Shown here one piece after another: positions 1 through 15,493 of a DNA stretch of 64,000 bases. The stretch's first letter is position 1; every line of letters begins with the position of its first letter. Origin of the DNA: Cristatella mucedo. Taxonomy: Eukaryota; Bryozoa; Phylactolaemata; Cristatellidae. The notes beneath the pieces are model-generated. The model had not been told where the DNA came from. It saw only the letters and a list, made by a program, of their open reading frames with translations, and searched no databases. Both the position numbers and the translations under genes were made by a program. The stretch lies in assembly GCA_009760855.2 (NCBI GenBank), contig WPIO01000196.1, positions 365,001-429,000 of the forward strand, in the 5' to 3' direction.

Positions 1-536
1 ATATTACTTCGTGGCGTTGGTCCTTTTAATCCCGCGGCGACGCTTGTGCTGAGCTCGCGGAGCGGACGGACGCGGAGACGGACGCGGCGGACGAGACCGC
101 GGACGAGACAAGACCCTGCGAGACTCTGCAAGACGGCTACTGCTCTGCTATCTCACTCTGCGCACGCGCCCGCAGAGACTGGCCTTGACCGCAGAGAGTG
201 GCCTCGCCTACTCGGAGCTCGTTCAGAAAATTGTCGCCTGCCGGCGTTTCGCAGACGAAAGTCCGCCCGGCGGGCTGGCTGGCTGACCGGCGCCCCCACC
301 GCGAAGGACGCCGCGAATAATGCCCGCCGCAAATAATCTCGGCCGTATACTTGTCTTCTTCGCCTCCGCCGTCTCTTCCATCCCCGGCCTCCGCCACTGA
401 GCTCCCACGTTGAGCGGCACTGTGCGGCGGCGCTAGTCGAATGCTCCCGGCGCAGGATATCCGGTACGGATTGTACTGTCATTATTGCTAGAAATTGTGA
501 AGCCAAGTGCCGAAGCCGACGACGACGACGACGACG
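1..536 (+). promoter_or_regulatory. CpG-rich 5' flank/5' UTR of the FAM78-like gene
   Basis: GC-rich, CpG-dense sequence directly upstream of the first coding exon. No TATA box is visible near the start, which suits a CpG-island promoter. A TGA at 498-500 closes the reading frame, so the first in-frame ATG is at 537. A (GAC)n tract runs into that ATG. The transcription start cannot be placed from sequence alone. Confidence 0.45.
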
Positions 537-2161
<1,625 letters not shown>

Positions 2162-3250
2162 CTCGTCCGGACTGCGGTGGCATACTATACGCGCTATCGC
2201 GCAGCATCCACAGTCGCAGTGGTAGGGGGGCGGAAGCTGTATGGAAGTCGTAGCGGAAGCAGCTATCGCCACTGTTTAGCTTCCGGGTGCTCTCGCTCGC
2301 TCGCTCGCTCGGTGGTGCAAAAAAAGAAAACGACCGAACAAGGTGTTGTTGATGCGGAACGCGACGTCGCCATAACAAGCGCGATCGGCGCTTAATTGGG
2401 ATGAGTTCTCGCTTCCGCCATGGAGTCCATCAGCGAACAGCTCAAGAGTAGACGCCGATGCACGGAGACCGACTCGTCTGCTACGGCAAGCCATGCGCTG
2501 CTTCGCGGTGGCGGTGCGCGCGGAATCCGCTCGCGGAAGGAGTGCCAAGCGTTAAAATAGGCCCGTGGACGAAAGGTCGCCGACGAAATAGTCGAGAGCG
2601 AGCCAATCTCTCGTCGCCCGCGAACTCGAACGCTCGCATTAAAAGACGCACGCAGCGTTCGGCGGCCCTCTCCGCCGCAGCCGCCATCTACGCCGCTGGT
2701 CCGTTTGTCGCTGTGCCTCGCCGTCATTGTGCCGCACCGTCTCTCTATGAGCCCGAAGACTGTCAAATAGTCGTCAGCGTCGCTCCGCGACGCTCTCGCG
2801 ACATCGGCACGCGTCTTTGCCGTCCATACCCGTCGGCCCGCGAGAACTCGCCAGCGGCGAGCGACGCCGCCTCTGCTGCGGCGCTCCGTAGGACGAATCA
2901 GCGCCCTTCGTATCTTCCTTCATACTTCCTTCCTCCTTCCTTTATCCTTCATTCATCTCCTACGTATCAACCTTCGTATCTTCACCCCGAGCGAGCGAGC
3001 AAGCCCGCGAACCACGTCCGCCCGCGCGTCTCGGCGGCGGCGGCACAGCCGACGGAAGCGGAAGCTCGATGGAGGACAGCTGCCGCCGGCGCCCCCTAGC
3101 GGCGCCGCTAGGCCCGTGCGGCGCGCACTGCTCGGACGCAGCGTGGAGTCGCGCTCCGGCCGGCCGGCCGGCCTCCACCGCTCAAGCTGTGGCACGCCAA
3201 TCGGCGGCAGCTGCCTGTACGGGTCGAACGCCCGCGTCGGCTACTGAACG
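2162..3250. other. GC-rich 3' flank of the FAM78-like gene, no further gene recognised
   Basis: Begins with the presumed 3' UTR. Long open frames here are Arg/Ala-rich by-products of GC content and match nothing I know. TTCCT-rich direct repeats occur at 2908-2975. Confidence 0.4.
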
Positions 3251-3254
3251 GAGG

Positions 3255-3640
3255 TGAAGCGAGACGAGATCGAAGGTCAAAGACGGAAGAAGCCCAAGAT
3301 CGAAGGTGAAAAATGGAAAAAGCCCGAGATCGAAGGTCAAAGATGGAAAAAGCCCGAGACGAGATCGAAGGAGTCGAGATTGAAGCGCTTCGCGCTCTCG
3401 CAGGTTCTAGCAGGCTGTAGCTCTTCGAGCGATCGCAGGTAGGAGCTCTCTGTTGTCAGAGGACGAAAAGCTCCAGAGGTCAAAGATAGGAGCTCTCTCC
3501 TCTGTCAGAGGACAAAAAGCTCCAGAGATAGGAGCTCTCTGCGTTGTCGGAGGACGAAGCGCTGAGAGCGCTCTCAGCTCTGAGCGCTCTCAGCTCTGAG
3601 TGCTCTCAGCTCTGAGCGCTCTCAGCTCTGAGCGCTCGCT
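3255..3640 (+). repeat. Three adjacent short tandem-repeat blocks
   Basis: 3255-3375 holds about four imperfect ~30-bp units around GATCGAAGGTCAAAGA. 3438-3560 holds three ~45-bp units built on AGGAGCTCTC and GACAAAAAGCTCCAGAG. 3564-3636 holds about 4.5 units of the 16-mer CTCTGAGCGCTCTCAG, which contains the palindrome GAGCGCTC. Confidence 0.8.
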
Positions 3641-4003
3641 CGGTCGAATGGCGTGCGAGTGCTTGCACCGCGAAGCGCACTCGCACTGGATCCGCCGACG
3701 GCAGCTCCGCGTTTCTCCCAGTAGCCGAACCACTCGCATCACTGGGCAGGCTCCCGATCCTGACGTCGACTGTCGTGGCGGCTTGCTGCTGTCGCCTGCG
3801 AGCGCGATGCGTTGACGCAGCTGCGGCGGCGACCAGGCCGCTGCGTCTCCGCCGCCGCCGCCGCCGCCGCCGAACCACCTCGAACGGGCCGTCGGCAGCG
3901 GATTGCCGCCACCGCCGCCCTCGGAAGGCCGCTCGTCGTCGCGTCGCCGCCGCCGACGAGCGGCCTTCCGAGGCGGCCGGCGCTCCGGCGGCGCGCGCTC
4001 GCA

Positions 4004-4301
4004 TCACGACGTGTAGTAGCGGCAGAACCGCACGTGCTCGACGCGGCCGGCGCAGCACGAGCGGTAGAGCGCCGCGCTGTTGAGCAGCCTGCCGCACGTG
4101 TAGCAGTCCGCCTCGTGGCCGTCTGCGTCCGCGTAGTAGCCGTCGACGCAGAACTTGGCAGAAGCGTCGCCGCCGCCGGGCAGCGATAGCGCTCCGCTCC
4201 GCGGTACGACGGAGAGAAGCGGCGCCGTGGCCAGCAGCGCAGCGACGAGCCGCAGCGCCGCGGCCGCCGCGCGGGCCGCCGCGCCCGAATTCCTCTTCGC
4301 C
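4004..4301 (-). CDS. Last exon of a small secreted six-cysteine protein (hormone/neuropeptide-like), novel
   Basis: This - strand frame has no ATG, so it is easily missed. A good acceptor (pyrimidine-containing TTCTCGTTCGCAG) precedes 4301. The exon then reads 98 codons to TGA at 4004-4006. It opens with a basic stretch (A-K-R-N-S), then a hydrophobic Ala/Leu segment at exon residues 7-32 that looks like a signal peptide, then a polar Gly/Ser linker. The C-terminal ~50 residues have the pattern C-x14-C-x2-C-x12-C-C-x9-C and end in R-Y-Y-T-S. Six cysteines in such a short region suggest three disulfides. The start codon must lie in an upstream exon (the incoming phase leaves two bases); I could not place it. 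The CxxC...CC spacing is loosely like small arthropod and lophotrochozoan cysteine-rich neuropeptides such as trissin, but the spacing differs and I assign no family. Confidence 0.6.
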
Positions 4302-4662
4302 CTGCGAACGAGAACGCGCGGCCGCGAGTGAGTGACGCGCGCGATTTGCTTTCGTCCTTCGTCCGCATCCTCACATCGCCTTTATTCTCTTTCTAAATAA
4401 TGAGAAATAAACTTCTTGAGTGATAGTAAGTAAGAATTGTCATGCAATGTATCTCCGTCTGCAAATCGACGAAGTCGCGTCGGTGTTACGACGAAGTCAC
4501 GTGTCACGCAGGAGTTTTTTCTGCAGCGAAGCGCTCGAATCCTTTCAGGCGGCTTTTTGCTCTGGATTTAATTTTGCATTTTCGTTAAATCGCTTCCTGG
4601 GCGTCGTTAAGCTACGATGACCGCCACGACGACCCTTCACTGTCTACGGTTCGCGTACGCGT

Positions 4663-4725
4663 AATAATGATGATATATTTGTATAGCGCCACGTGAGAAC
4701 TTATCTCTTTCTAGGCACTTTACAA
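4663..4725 (-). mobile_element. Solo 3' tail of an L2/SINE-A element
   Basis: Reverse of the shared tail: (ATT)n-like remnant, then TTGTATAGCGCC, the ACTTATCTCTTTCTAGGCAC arm and TTTACA. Only the last ~60 nt of the element is present. Confidence 0.75.
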
Positions 4726-4729
4726 TGCG

Positions 4730-6300
4730 GCACTCGATCTACGTACGGTTGCTAAGGCGGTTGCTAAGGCGTTTCGAAAAGGAACGAAATGTGAATCGCG
4801 CGGAACCGCTGACAAACGGAAGTGAACTATTTCTGTCAGCTAACCGAAATAGTTCACTTTCGCCGTCTCTTCGCCGCCGCCACCCCACTTGCTCGCGCGA
4901 GCTGTCGCAGCCGCGCGCGCCCGCTCTTACGCGGGCAGCCTCCACCTCGACGCCGCTCGGCACTTACGTGGCCATAGCCTCCAGTTGGGCGCCAGATGCG
5001 ACCAGAGCGCGCCGCTCGACGCTGTCCGAGGCGAGTGCCCCTCCTTCTTCGGCGGCCCGGAACGCGCGACGACGACTGAGACGCCCTCGCGCCGGAGCGG
5101 CGGCTATATATATATGTATATATGCGCCACGGCCTCGACATGCGCGTCTGCGCGGGCGCCGGCTGCGCGTTTCGTCATCGCCCAGAAGCGCGTGTCGCTC
5201 CGCGGTTGTTTACCTCGCAGCGGCCGCGACCGGCGTCCGTCTGGCGCGGACGCGGCCGAGTGTGCTTCCGGCTCGCGCGCCGCCGCCAACGCGCGCGCGC
5301 GCGCACGCTCGACAGTCCAGCGGGCGCCAGATGCGAACGGAGAGACGAAGCCGAGTGCCGGCTTACAGTTGGACGAGCGCTCTGCCGCGCGGACCGACCG
5401 CCGAACTGAAGGAAGTGCCAGAAGCTCCGCGGCGGCGGCGGCGGCTGATGCAGACATGCAGCGGCCGCGCGGCTTTGAGCGAGCCGGCGAGGCCTCGAAT
5501 CGAATTGAGGCCGCGGCGGCGGCGGAGAGACGGATCCGCCGCGAGCGGGAGCGAAAACGGAGAGACGGCGGAGACGCTGCCGCCGCCGCCGCCGCCGCCG
5601 CCGCGCGGATTCGTCTCTTTCGAGGCAGCGAGCGGCTAGCGAGAGTAGCGGCGCGCATGCGCATGCACTCTCTCTTCTTTTCTCACCCGCTCGTCCGCCG
5701 CGGGCTTCCCGCTGCGGGTGCCGCGAGAGCCGCCCAAGGACGGGACGGGCGCTCCACTTTAAGAACAAAAAAGATGCAAATATGATAAGACATAAATAAA
5801 AGACATAACTAATACGAAAAAACCATGCAAATGATTTAATATAAATGCATAATAAACGTAATAAATAAAGGATATAAATATAACAAAAATAAGAACGGGA
5901 CGGGCGCTCTTGAAAACGAGCTAATTACCGCGGACCAGTGCCCGCGCCGCGGACCGCGAGTCTGCGAGCGCTGCGTTGGTTGAGCAGCGGTTGCAGCGGT
6001 AGCAGTGGGAGCAGCGGTTGCAGCGCGGTAGCAGCGGTTGCAGCGCGGTAGCAGCGGTAGCAGCCAAGGCGCTCGACTAGCGGCGGCGGCGGCGTGTGAT
6101 GGAGGGGCACGACCGCTGGCGATCGCCCGAGTAGTCAGTCGCTAGCAGATGCGACCGGGCAGTGACCTCTGACCGCTGGAGTCCCGACGCCGTCCGGAAG
6201 AGCTGCCGGGCGAAGATCGAGCGGCGGGCGTCCATTGAAAGCCCTTTTTCTGACTTCGCGCGAACAGTTAGCTCAAATGCAGATCGAGATTAAAATGGCG
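4730..6300. promoter_or_regulatory. CpG island with an internal TATA-like tract; no coding exon recognised
   Basis: Very CpG-rich, with GCC/CGG triplet runs (for example 5421-5445 and 5577-5605). An AT-alternating TATA-like stretch sits at 5103-5122 inside otherwise GC-rich DNA. On the - strand it lies about 800 bp upstream of the cysteine-rich exon at 4004-4301 and could belong to its promoter; this is inference. 5760-5900 is an AT-rich patch with AATAAA motifs. A 15-18-bp tandem repeat (GCAGCGGTTGCAGCG type) lies at 5983-6064. Confidence 0.4.
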
Positions 6301-6420
6301 TTAAACGAAAACCTGCGAAAAACTCTTGTCTGTTAATTTGTTTGCGACCAACCTAACCCCTATATTTACCAGGCGACCTCGATGCGCTGGCGCTGCGTGG
6401 CGATCGAACGAGTGAAGTAG

Positions 6421-8985
<2,565 letters not shown>

Positions 8986-9285
8986 ACCTTCTTGACCAAA
9001 AAGAACTTACAAACGCACCTACTTAGGACAGCATTTAGTGGGTCCCTGCGATTAGTCCTTCATGTGCTTATGCGTGCTGACACTGTGCATGCTGCCACTA
9101 ACCACATTTGCATGCTGACCCTGTGCATGTCACCCACCCCTAACCGTGTTATTCATGGTTATCAAGCATGATATTACTCACCATTCAAACGCGATTCCCT
9201 TTGCAGCAAGTGTAAAGCGCCTAGAGAGAGATTGAGTTCTCCGAGGGCGCTTTATCAAGTGCATTATTATTATTTTTATTATTAA
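8986..9285 (+). mobile_element. Second L2 3'-end fragment, directly behind the first
   Basis: Starts in the last coding segment (ACGCACCTACTTAGGACAGC), then the 3' UTR, hairpin tail and (ATT)n at 9264-9283. It abuts the (ATT)n of the preceding copy, giving two 3' ends head to tail. Confidence 0.85.
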
Positions 9286-9639
9286 AGAGTGGAGAAAACC
9301 CTGAATCGTGATTGGTAGGAATGCCTGCTTCCTAACGAACGCCGAAGGTTGTTAAAGCTTTGTGAAGCGCCGCAGGGACCTTTACCGCACGTGCTTTACC
9401 GCAGGTGCTTTAGGCGCCGCCCTCAGGTGCTGAAAAAAAGAGCCGGCGATGAAAAAACTCTGCTATTGAAGAGTGGCTGGTTTTTTCTTGGTTCTACGAC
9501 GAAGATTTTTTCCGTCATACATGTGCGTCTATATGAATGTATACATATTCTTGCGTTCCTTACTTTTTGCTGCTTCATTCTGACACCCTTCTCCAATTAG
9601 AGCGAGCACTGCCTGTCGTGAACCTGCCTGTCTTCCATC

Positions 9640-9728
9640 GTTGCCATGGAAAACCTAAATCTGAATAGTGATTTAGTTCTCTTGGGGTGCTATACAAATG
9701 AAGTATATATATATATATATATATATTA
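9640..9728 (+). mobile_element. SINE-A 3' fragment with (AT)n tail
   Basis: Shows CTGAATAGTGATTTAGTTCT, then TTGGGGTGCTATACAAATGA and an (AT)n run at 9703-9726. The tRNA-like head is missing. Confidence 0.7.
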
Positions 9729-9729
9729 T

Positions 9730-10437
9730 AGTCTTCTTTTTGGCTTCTTATCTCCCTGGCTTCCCGTGTTCTCGAAATTTCGAAATTCGTTCTCGAATTT
9801 TCTTTCCTTCTTGCATTTTTGCCTATCCCTCCTCCTCCTATCCCTTCGCTGAATGCGAGCTCTATCGCTTGGCTTTCCTTCACCTTCACCTTCGCCATCT
9901 GCCTGCTCCTTGCTGCACACCTTGCTGTAAATCAATAGCCATCTGAGCGTATCCGCCTCCGAACGAACGCAGCAGGCGAACAGTTGTCGCGCAAGTCGCA
10001 GCAATAGCCGAGCGGCCATCCTGCGGCTGCTGCTATTTGCTTTTTTTTCCACTTGACACTGTCTCGCAGACGGTTTGGCCACATTCCCGTGTTGCAACGT
10101 TTTCGCAAGATGTTTTTTAGCCACGGCACATTAGCTATCGGAATGCTGTCGGAATTCGCTGCCCGGAGGAGTGCAGTCGATTTGATTCGGTTAAATCCTG
10201 GAAGTCAGTCGCAGACCGTGCTGTGTTCAATTACCTTGACGGCGAACGCTTAATCAGAACCGTACACATGTCAAATAGGTTCGAGATACCGCCAGTGGTA
10301 GCGGATCCACTTGACTCATTTGTTATGTTGTGGCATACTGGCTTGGCGGCCGGTGCCAGCATCGCCTACTGCAGCATCGTACGGAGCAGTCAGGTCTTCA
10401 ACTCCTTTCTTGACAGTCTGGAGACTGCCTAGACATC
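9730..10437. other. No gene recognised; contains one copy of a dispersed repeat
   Basis: 10272-10350 resembles 11125-11195 (shared pattern: GATA...CCG..AG.GGT.GC..ATTCACTTG.CT.ATTTGTTA). No coding domain is recognised. Confidence 0.35.
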
Positions 10438-10780
10438 CTCATTGACAGAAGCTTTAGCTCTGCAGGTCCTAGACTGTGGAACTCGCTTCCACGATTCTTA
10501 CGAAACGACAACTACTCTCCTGCTGCCGACTATGGCTCATCCTTTTCAGCGGTCCTGATCTGCTACTTCCATGCTACTCACTACCTCAACTGCTCTCTTG
10601 ACTCTGCTATGATTCACACTTTCTCTTTGCTGCGTGTGACGAAGTCTGTTGGCTACCGAATGCGTACCGAAAGCCACTTAGGCTGTGAGTGCGCTATCCA
10701 AAAATCTCACTCGTAACGCCCACATAGTCTTTATGACTTTGTGGAGTCACAGACGGAGATACATTGCATAGATTGATAAG
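10438..10780 (+). mobile_element. LINE-B 3'-end fragment (second CR1/L2-type family)
   Basis: Translation shows R-S-F-S-S-A-G-P-R-L-W-N-S-L-P, the hallmark of the C-terminal region of CR1/L2 ORF2. A characteristic 3' UTR follows (GGCTACCGAATGCGTACCGA, then CTTTGTGGAGTCACAGACGG). The same block recurs at 13.7, 43.4, 53.3 and 55.8 kb. Confidence 0.7.
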
Positions 10781-10785
10781 ATAAG

Positions 10786-10960
10786 CTGATTAAAAAGCCT
10801 CATTTTTAGAGCGGCAGATGAGCCTTAACGGCTACCATCGCCGCTTGTAGTGGGAAGTGAAGAATCGCCAATTGCAGGACTCAAACCCATGACCTTTGTC
10901 GTGAAGAGCGAGCACCTTACCTCCTGGGCTAAGACCCAGGGGCACATTTCACATGAAATA
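10786..10960 (-). mobile_element. SINE-B, diverged copy
   Basis: Reverse of the SINE-B layout: GATTAAAAAGCCTCATTTTT tail, GGCTACCATCGCCGCTTG core, then a degenerate B box and head. Confidence 0.7.
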
Positions 10961-11199
10961 CAGGAGTACTCTCGACGAGCGTGCTCCCTCGCCGAGTATT
11001 GTGGCCGTGTACAACAGATTTACGGTGATACCCACCGATCTACGTAAAACTTCAAAAGAGGCACCTTGAAACCGTAAACCACCACAAACCACCGTAAACC
11101 TGTTAAGAAGAAGTCTTGCTGAATAGGTCGGATATACCGTTAGCGGTGGCGCATTCACTTGGCTAATTTGTTACGCTACGGCATGCTGGAAGGCGCCCG

Positions 11200-11835
11200 A
11201 ATCGTCCGAACAGCAGCCTTGAGCGTTTCCAGCGCCAAGTCGTTCCGAGTCTATTTCGTCGGCTCGAGTTCGTTGTATGGTGCACACTGCTCCCGATGGG
11301 GCGTAGGCGCTCCGTCCGTCTGAAGGTTCTACTGTCGCCAGACATTGTGCTGAAAGTGTGCTGAAGTGAGGTGAGTTTCTCGGCTGTCTTTGATCTTTGA
11401 TCTGTGATCTTCGATCTTTGATGGGGTACCGGCCGAGCTGGCCGAGACTATTGATTTGACAGATCGTAATATTATGCAGTTATGCGATTAGTAATCGGTG
11501 AAAGCGGTGACCAGACGCGTCTCCGTCGTCTAAATTAAGAGCACCTGAGGGGGGCGGGGGAATGGTGGGCGTACAGACTGCTCCGATCTGATCTGCTTCG
11601 TCGCCGCACACACGTCGGCTTTGGCGGCCGGTGTCCCTCGCGGCGGCAGCTCCTTATTGGGCTTACATTTTATATATTACATATTACATATATATATACA
11701 TATATTACCTATATTACAACGCCTCGTGACGGCAGGAGCGACCGTGAGACGTGAGACTGGAGACGTGGCCACTCCACGTGGCCACTACCACGTGCGTCAC
11801 TCCGTGCACCCGCTATGCTGAGAGCGAGGTTTCAG
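11200..11835. other. No gene recognised
   Basis: Short tandem TTTGATCT motifs at 11390-11425, an AT-rich run at 11670-11720 and two CACGTG boxes at 11775-11780 and 11789-11794. Confidence 0.35.
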
Positions 11836-11990
11836 GTGCAACTCGCCGAGCTGGGTTGGTCCAGCGGTTGAGGTGCTCGCCCCGACTAAAGTCTGGCTGA
11901 GGTCGTGGGCTCCAGCCCCGAGGCATGTGTGAAGCGCCTGAATGGAGATTTAGTTCTCTTGGGGCGCTATACAAATGAAATATATATAAC
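11836..11990 (+). mobile_element. SINE-A, full-length copy
   Basis: The tRNA-like head contains an A-box-like GGTCCAGCGGTTGAGGTGCT and a B-box-like GGGCTCCAGCCCC. The tail AAGCGCC...GGAGATTTAGTTCTCT...GGGCGCT matches the L2 3' hairpin, and a short AT run follows. Confidence 0.85.
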
Positions 11991-12057
11991 TGCACCCGCA
12001 GCACGTTCACCTTCTCCCCCGAAGTTCCTCCGAGACTCTTGTGCCGATTCGCCGATC

Positions 12058-12132
12058 GAGCTCTCTCTCTCTCTCCCTCCCTCTCTCCCTCGCTCCCTCC
12101 CTCCCTCCCTCGCTCCCTCCCTCCCTCCCTCC

Positions 12133-12209
<77 letters not shown>

Positions 12210-12340
12210 ATCTCCCTCTCTTTCTCTCTCTCTCTCTCCACCCTCTCTCTCCATCTCTTTCTTTCTTCGATATCTCTCTCCCGTTCTCTCTCTCTCGCTC
12301 TCTCTCTTTCTCCTTCCCTCTCTCTCTCTCTCTCTCTCAC
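12058..12340 (+). repeat. (CT)n/(CCCT)n microsatellite complex
   Basis: About 280 nt of CT and CCCT repeats with a pure (CT)n core near 12139-12206. Long Ser/Leu/Pro frames through it are artefacts. Confidence 0.95.
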
Positions 12341-12564
12341 TAGTGTCGCTACACGAAAAGAAGTCACCGACTGAGATAGCGGCCAGATACTAAAGAAGGA
12401 GCGTATCTCAGGTGAAGGATGCGACGCGACAGATTTGTAGTCTGACCTAGAGATTCGCAAGGGTGTGAGCGAAACTCGTCGTCCAGATCTTCGTGAGACG
12501 AATGGCCGCAGATCGCATCGACCGCGAATCACCAGAATTGGCGGCGCAAAAGCTCCTGTCTCGA

Positions 12565-12655
12565 TTGAAGATAACATTAATCCATGTTACGAGAGTTCCC
12601 AAGAAAAATAATGCCGTTTCGCATGGAGGCCTCCTCAATCTATCTGCTGCAAACA
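12565..12655 (+). repeat. Copy 1 of a ~90-bp dispersed repeat
   Basis: About 90 nt nearly identical to the - strand at 16741-16832 (shared TTGAAGATAACATTAATCCA and ATGGAGGCCTCCTCAATCTA). The family is not recognised. Confidence 0.75.
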
Positions 12656-13729
12656 AAAAAAACATCGCTGAGCCAGTTCATCTAGTCCAGCGCAGAAGAG
12701 TTGCCAGTTGCAATGAACTGAAATTTTGTGGATCCACTCAAAGCAACACAAAATCCTGTTGTATTCAATTAAAACTGGAACTTTTCTTGGCCGCCAATGT
12801 GTGTGTGTGTGTGAATCTCCGCCTGTAGCTCCACAAAGTCATAAAGACCAATGTCCGGCGATTCGCGATACATGATGGCGAGCTGATCGGAGGCGGCTTT
12901 CGGTAATTCGTCTCTCCCTCCAGAACGGCAAGCTCTACAGAGCTGGAGGTCCGTACGGACGGATCTCAGAGCGACATCCGTCGGCAAAGCAACAGGACGA
13001 ATTAATCGCAATTTCCGATATCTCCTCGGACTGGGGCTGAGGCATGTGCATGCACAGAGGCCACTAGTTGCTGCCAGCCACTCTAGTCTCCTCCGAGGAT
13101 CTGACAGATGCTCTGCGCGAAACCACTGATACTACCTGACCTTACTTGACCGCGACCTTACTTGCACCGATCCTTTAGTTCCCTTCTTAGATGGAACAAT
13201 CGAGCCGAATGATAACGTTAGCGATTTTGTACATTGCTTTCAAAGTCTAACGCGTCTACGAAAACAGTGCCTGGTCCACAAATGGAAAATGAGCTGTCTT
13301 TTCTAGACTACCTTTCTCGCCATTTTATGATTTAAATATTTCTTAGAGCCATGAAAAAATAGCTGAGAGCATATTCTTTATACTGTGCATTTGTGAGCGA
13401 CGGAGCTGATCTTCGTGCAGCGGATAACAAACCGGAAGCTTAGCGATGTCCGCATGTCGTACTCTCGCGTTCGCTCGCAAATTGCGAGATTCACCGGATT
13501 TCCCAGGATTTGTGCATGCAAGCGTGACGAAAACGTCAGAGCTTACAAACAAAGCATGGAAATGTTGGCCGACTAACGTCACAATGACATCTATGACTTC
13601 GTAATATTTAATGCAGAGCTAAAACCTCATCTGTTCCGTGAAGCGTTTGTTTCGTCTCTAAAGATGGCGACCGAAGAGCCTCAGCACCTTAGTATGAATC
13701 GTCCCGTGACGTGCTCGTGACATACTACA
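12656..13729. other. No gene recognised; LINE-B tail remnant
   Basis: 12815-12865 is a short - strand LINE-B 3' remnant (CTCCACAAAGTCATAAAGAC). The rest shows no coding or structural signal I can support. Confidence 0.35.
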
Positions 13730-13945
13730 AGTATGCGAACCGAAAGCCGCTTAGGCTTCGAGCTTGCTGTGGAAAACTCACCCACATAACACCAACATAG
13801 TCTTTTTGAAGTTGCAGACGGATATACATTACATATTGCATTACACCAAGTTGCATTACTCTACATTATATGACTGTTTTATTGTCCTCTCCAGTCTGTG
13901 TGAACTGCATAGAAGGAGATTTCAATACAAATGTACTGTTATTAT
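13730..13945 (+). mobile_element. LINE-B 3' remnant followed by an L2/SINE-A-like tail remnant
   Basis: 13735-13840 matches the LINE-B tail (CGAACCGAAAGCCGCTTAGG). 13905-13945 has GCATAGAAGGAGATTTCAAT and a short ATT run, like a decayed L2/SINE tail. Confidence 0.5.
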
Positions 13946-14205
13946 TATCTAAAATATATTGCTGCTTGGCGGATCGTGAGCAGTATTTATAATTGCAGGA
14001 AAGTTATTGTACACGAGTCAATGAGGAACTCACAAAATACGACATGGAATTCACGAGAATTCACGTGACAGCATGAGCCAGCATGGAGAGCTTGCATCCG
14101 TTAAAGCAATTTGGAGACAAAATTAAGGAGAAGCAGAGGAAGAAGGTGAAGTGAGATTTTGATTCAATTTGAAGTGAATTGTGAAAAGTGAAATGTGAAG
14201 TGAAT

Positions 14206-14215
<10 letters not shown>

Positions 14216-14259
<44 letters not shown>

Positions 14260-14271
14260 GAGAGAGAGAGA
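14216..14271 (+). repeat. (GA)n microsatellite
   Basis: GA repeats with one AAAGC interruption. Confidence 0.9.
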
Positions 14272-14279
14272 CTCTACGA

Positions 14280-15490
14280 TCGCAGAGTGGATGTGCTCGT
14301 ATGACGTCACGCTGGCGCCGTGTGGGAGCAGACGACTTGAATGAGTCGGACAGGGTCTTTCGTCACTTCTTTCACCACCACCACACCCCCCCTTCCCAGC
14401 GCCCTTCCGGTCGCCAGCAGGACGTGCGGTGGTGCCAACTGAGACCTATAACCGGTCGCTGTTGCTGCTCAGGAGGGAGGCTTGGCGACTTGGACTTTGG
14501 CAAGCTCGCGGACCAGCAAAATAAAACGCAGCAGCTGCGAAACGAGGCGGCTGAAACGGAGGCTAAATCGGCCGGAATACGACTGCGGCCGAAATGTGAC
14601 TCGCTCTTCTTGAATTACAATGACTAAGAACCGGATGCATCTCAATCCAAGACTGGGCGCCACAGAAGCCTAAGTGTCGTGTAAGTGTCGGCTGCTGCCG
14701 TCAGCTGCCAGCTCGAGGCGATGATCCTGGCAGCCGGAAGTTGACCCGGAAGTTAAGACGCAAGGAAATGGAGCAGCAGCAGTTCAGCTGTAGCCGTTCG
14801 AGCTGCGCCTGCGTGCGAGACTTCGGCGTCTGCGGGTGGTGCCCTGGCCGCCGTGGAGAAAGAGTGAGAGCGTAGTGCGCCACATCGGCTGCTGCTGCTG
14901 CCGGCCTGGAAGCCTCTTAGGCCAACGTCGCCGGCGAGTTGACTTCTCTACGCTGACCTGCAGACTTTTCCTCTTAAGGTATGGGTGTGGGTATCTTTAT
15001 CACTGCAGCCGCGTTCCGCCGCTGTCGGCGTGGCGCTTGCATGCAACGGGTGGCGCACGTACAACTGAGCCGGAGGCCTCACGCGCAGAGGCTTCACCGA
15101 GGCATTCATCGCGTCGCGACAAATGCCTCGGCGGCCGAGCGTGGTTACCCAGCGCTTCGGTTACTGCTGTTAAGTGTGTGCGAGCAGTCACGCACGTCAG
15201 ACGACGACTGACTCAGAGACGCCGATGCAGTTTATTTCCAACGAAAAAAACCGGGCAGGAGTGGTATGCAGCGCAGTCGCTGACGAACTCTCTCGAGCGT
15301 GGACTCGCTGTGGGTACGCCGGTCTATGCCGGAAGTGGGCGGTAGCTTGGCGAGGAGGGCGGACCCAACGGCGGCAGCTGCTGCGGCGCTGGGAAGCCGC
15401 CGGCACAGAAGCCGCTGCGACCCGATTGCGACTCCATTGCGGCGACAGACCGTTCATTCGCGAAAATATATCCGTTCTTTGCTTTAAGTT
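14280..15490. other. Moderately CpG-rich patch, possible promoter or first exon; no coding exon recognised
   Basis: GC and CpG are higher than in the flanks, and a good donor-like AAG|GTATGG lies at about 14978. Open frames show no known domain. Confidence 0.3.
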
Positions 15491-15493
15491 ACC

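Noticed and set aside
4725-5785. Overlapping 190-300 codon frames on both strands in the CpG island
   Set aside because: Low-complexity Arg/Ala/Pro translations in every phase; no motif, no convincing splice pairs.
11836-11925. Possible true tRNA genes at SINE heads
   Set aside because: A and B boxes are present, but the acceptor and anticodon stems do not close as a tRNA cloverleaf and each head continues into a SINE body.
12039-12577. Long Ser/Leu and Arg/Glu frames in CT/GA arrays (also 27.5, 46.2 and 56.0 kb)
   Set aside because: Dinucleotide repeats stay open by composition; no domain.
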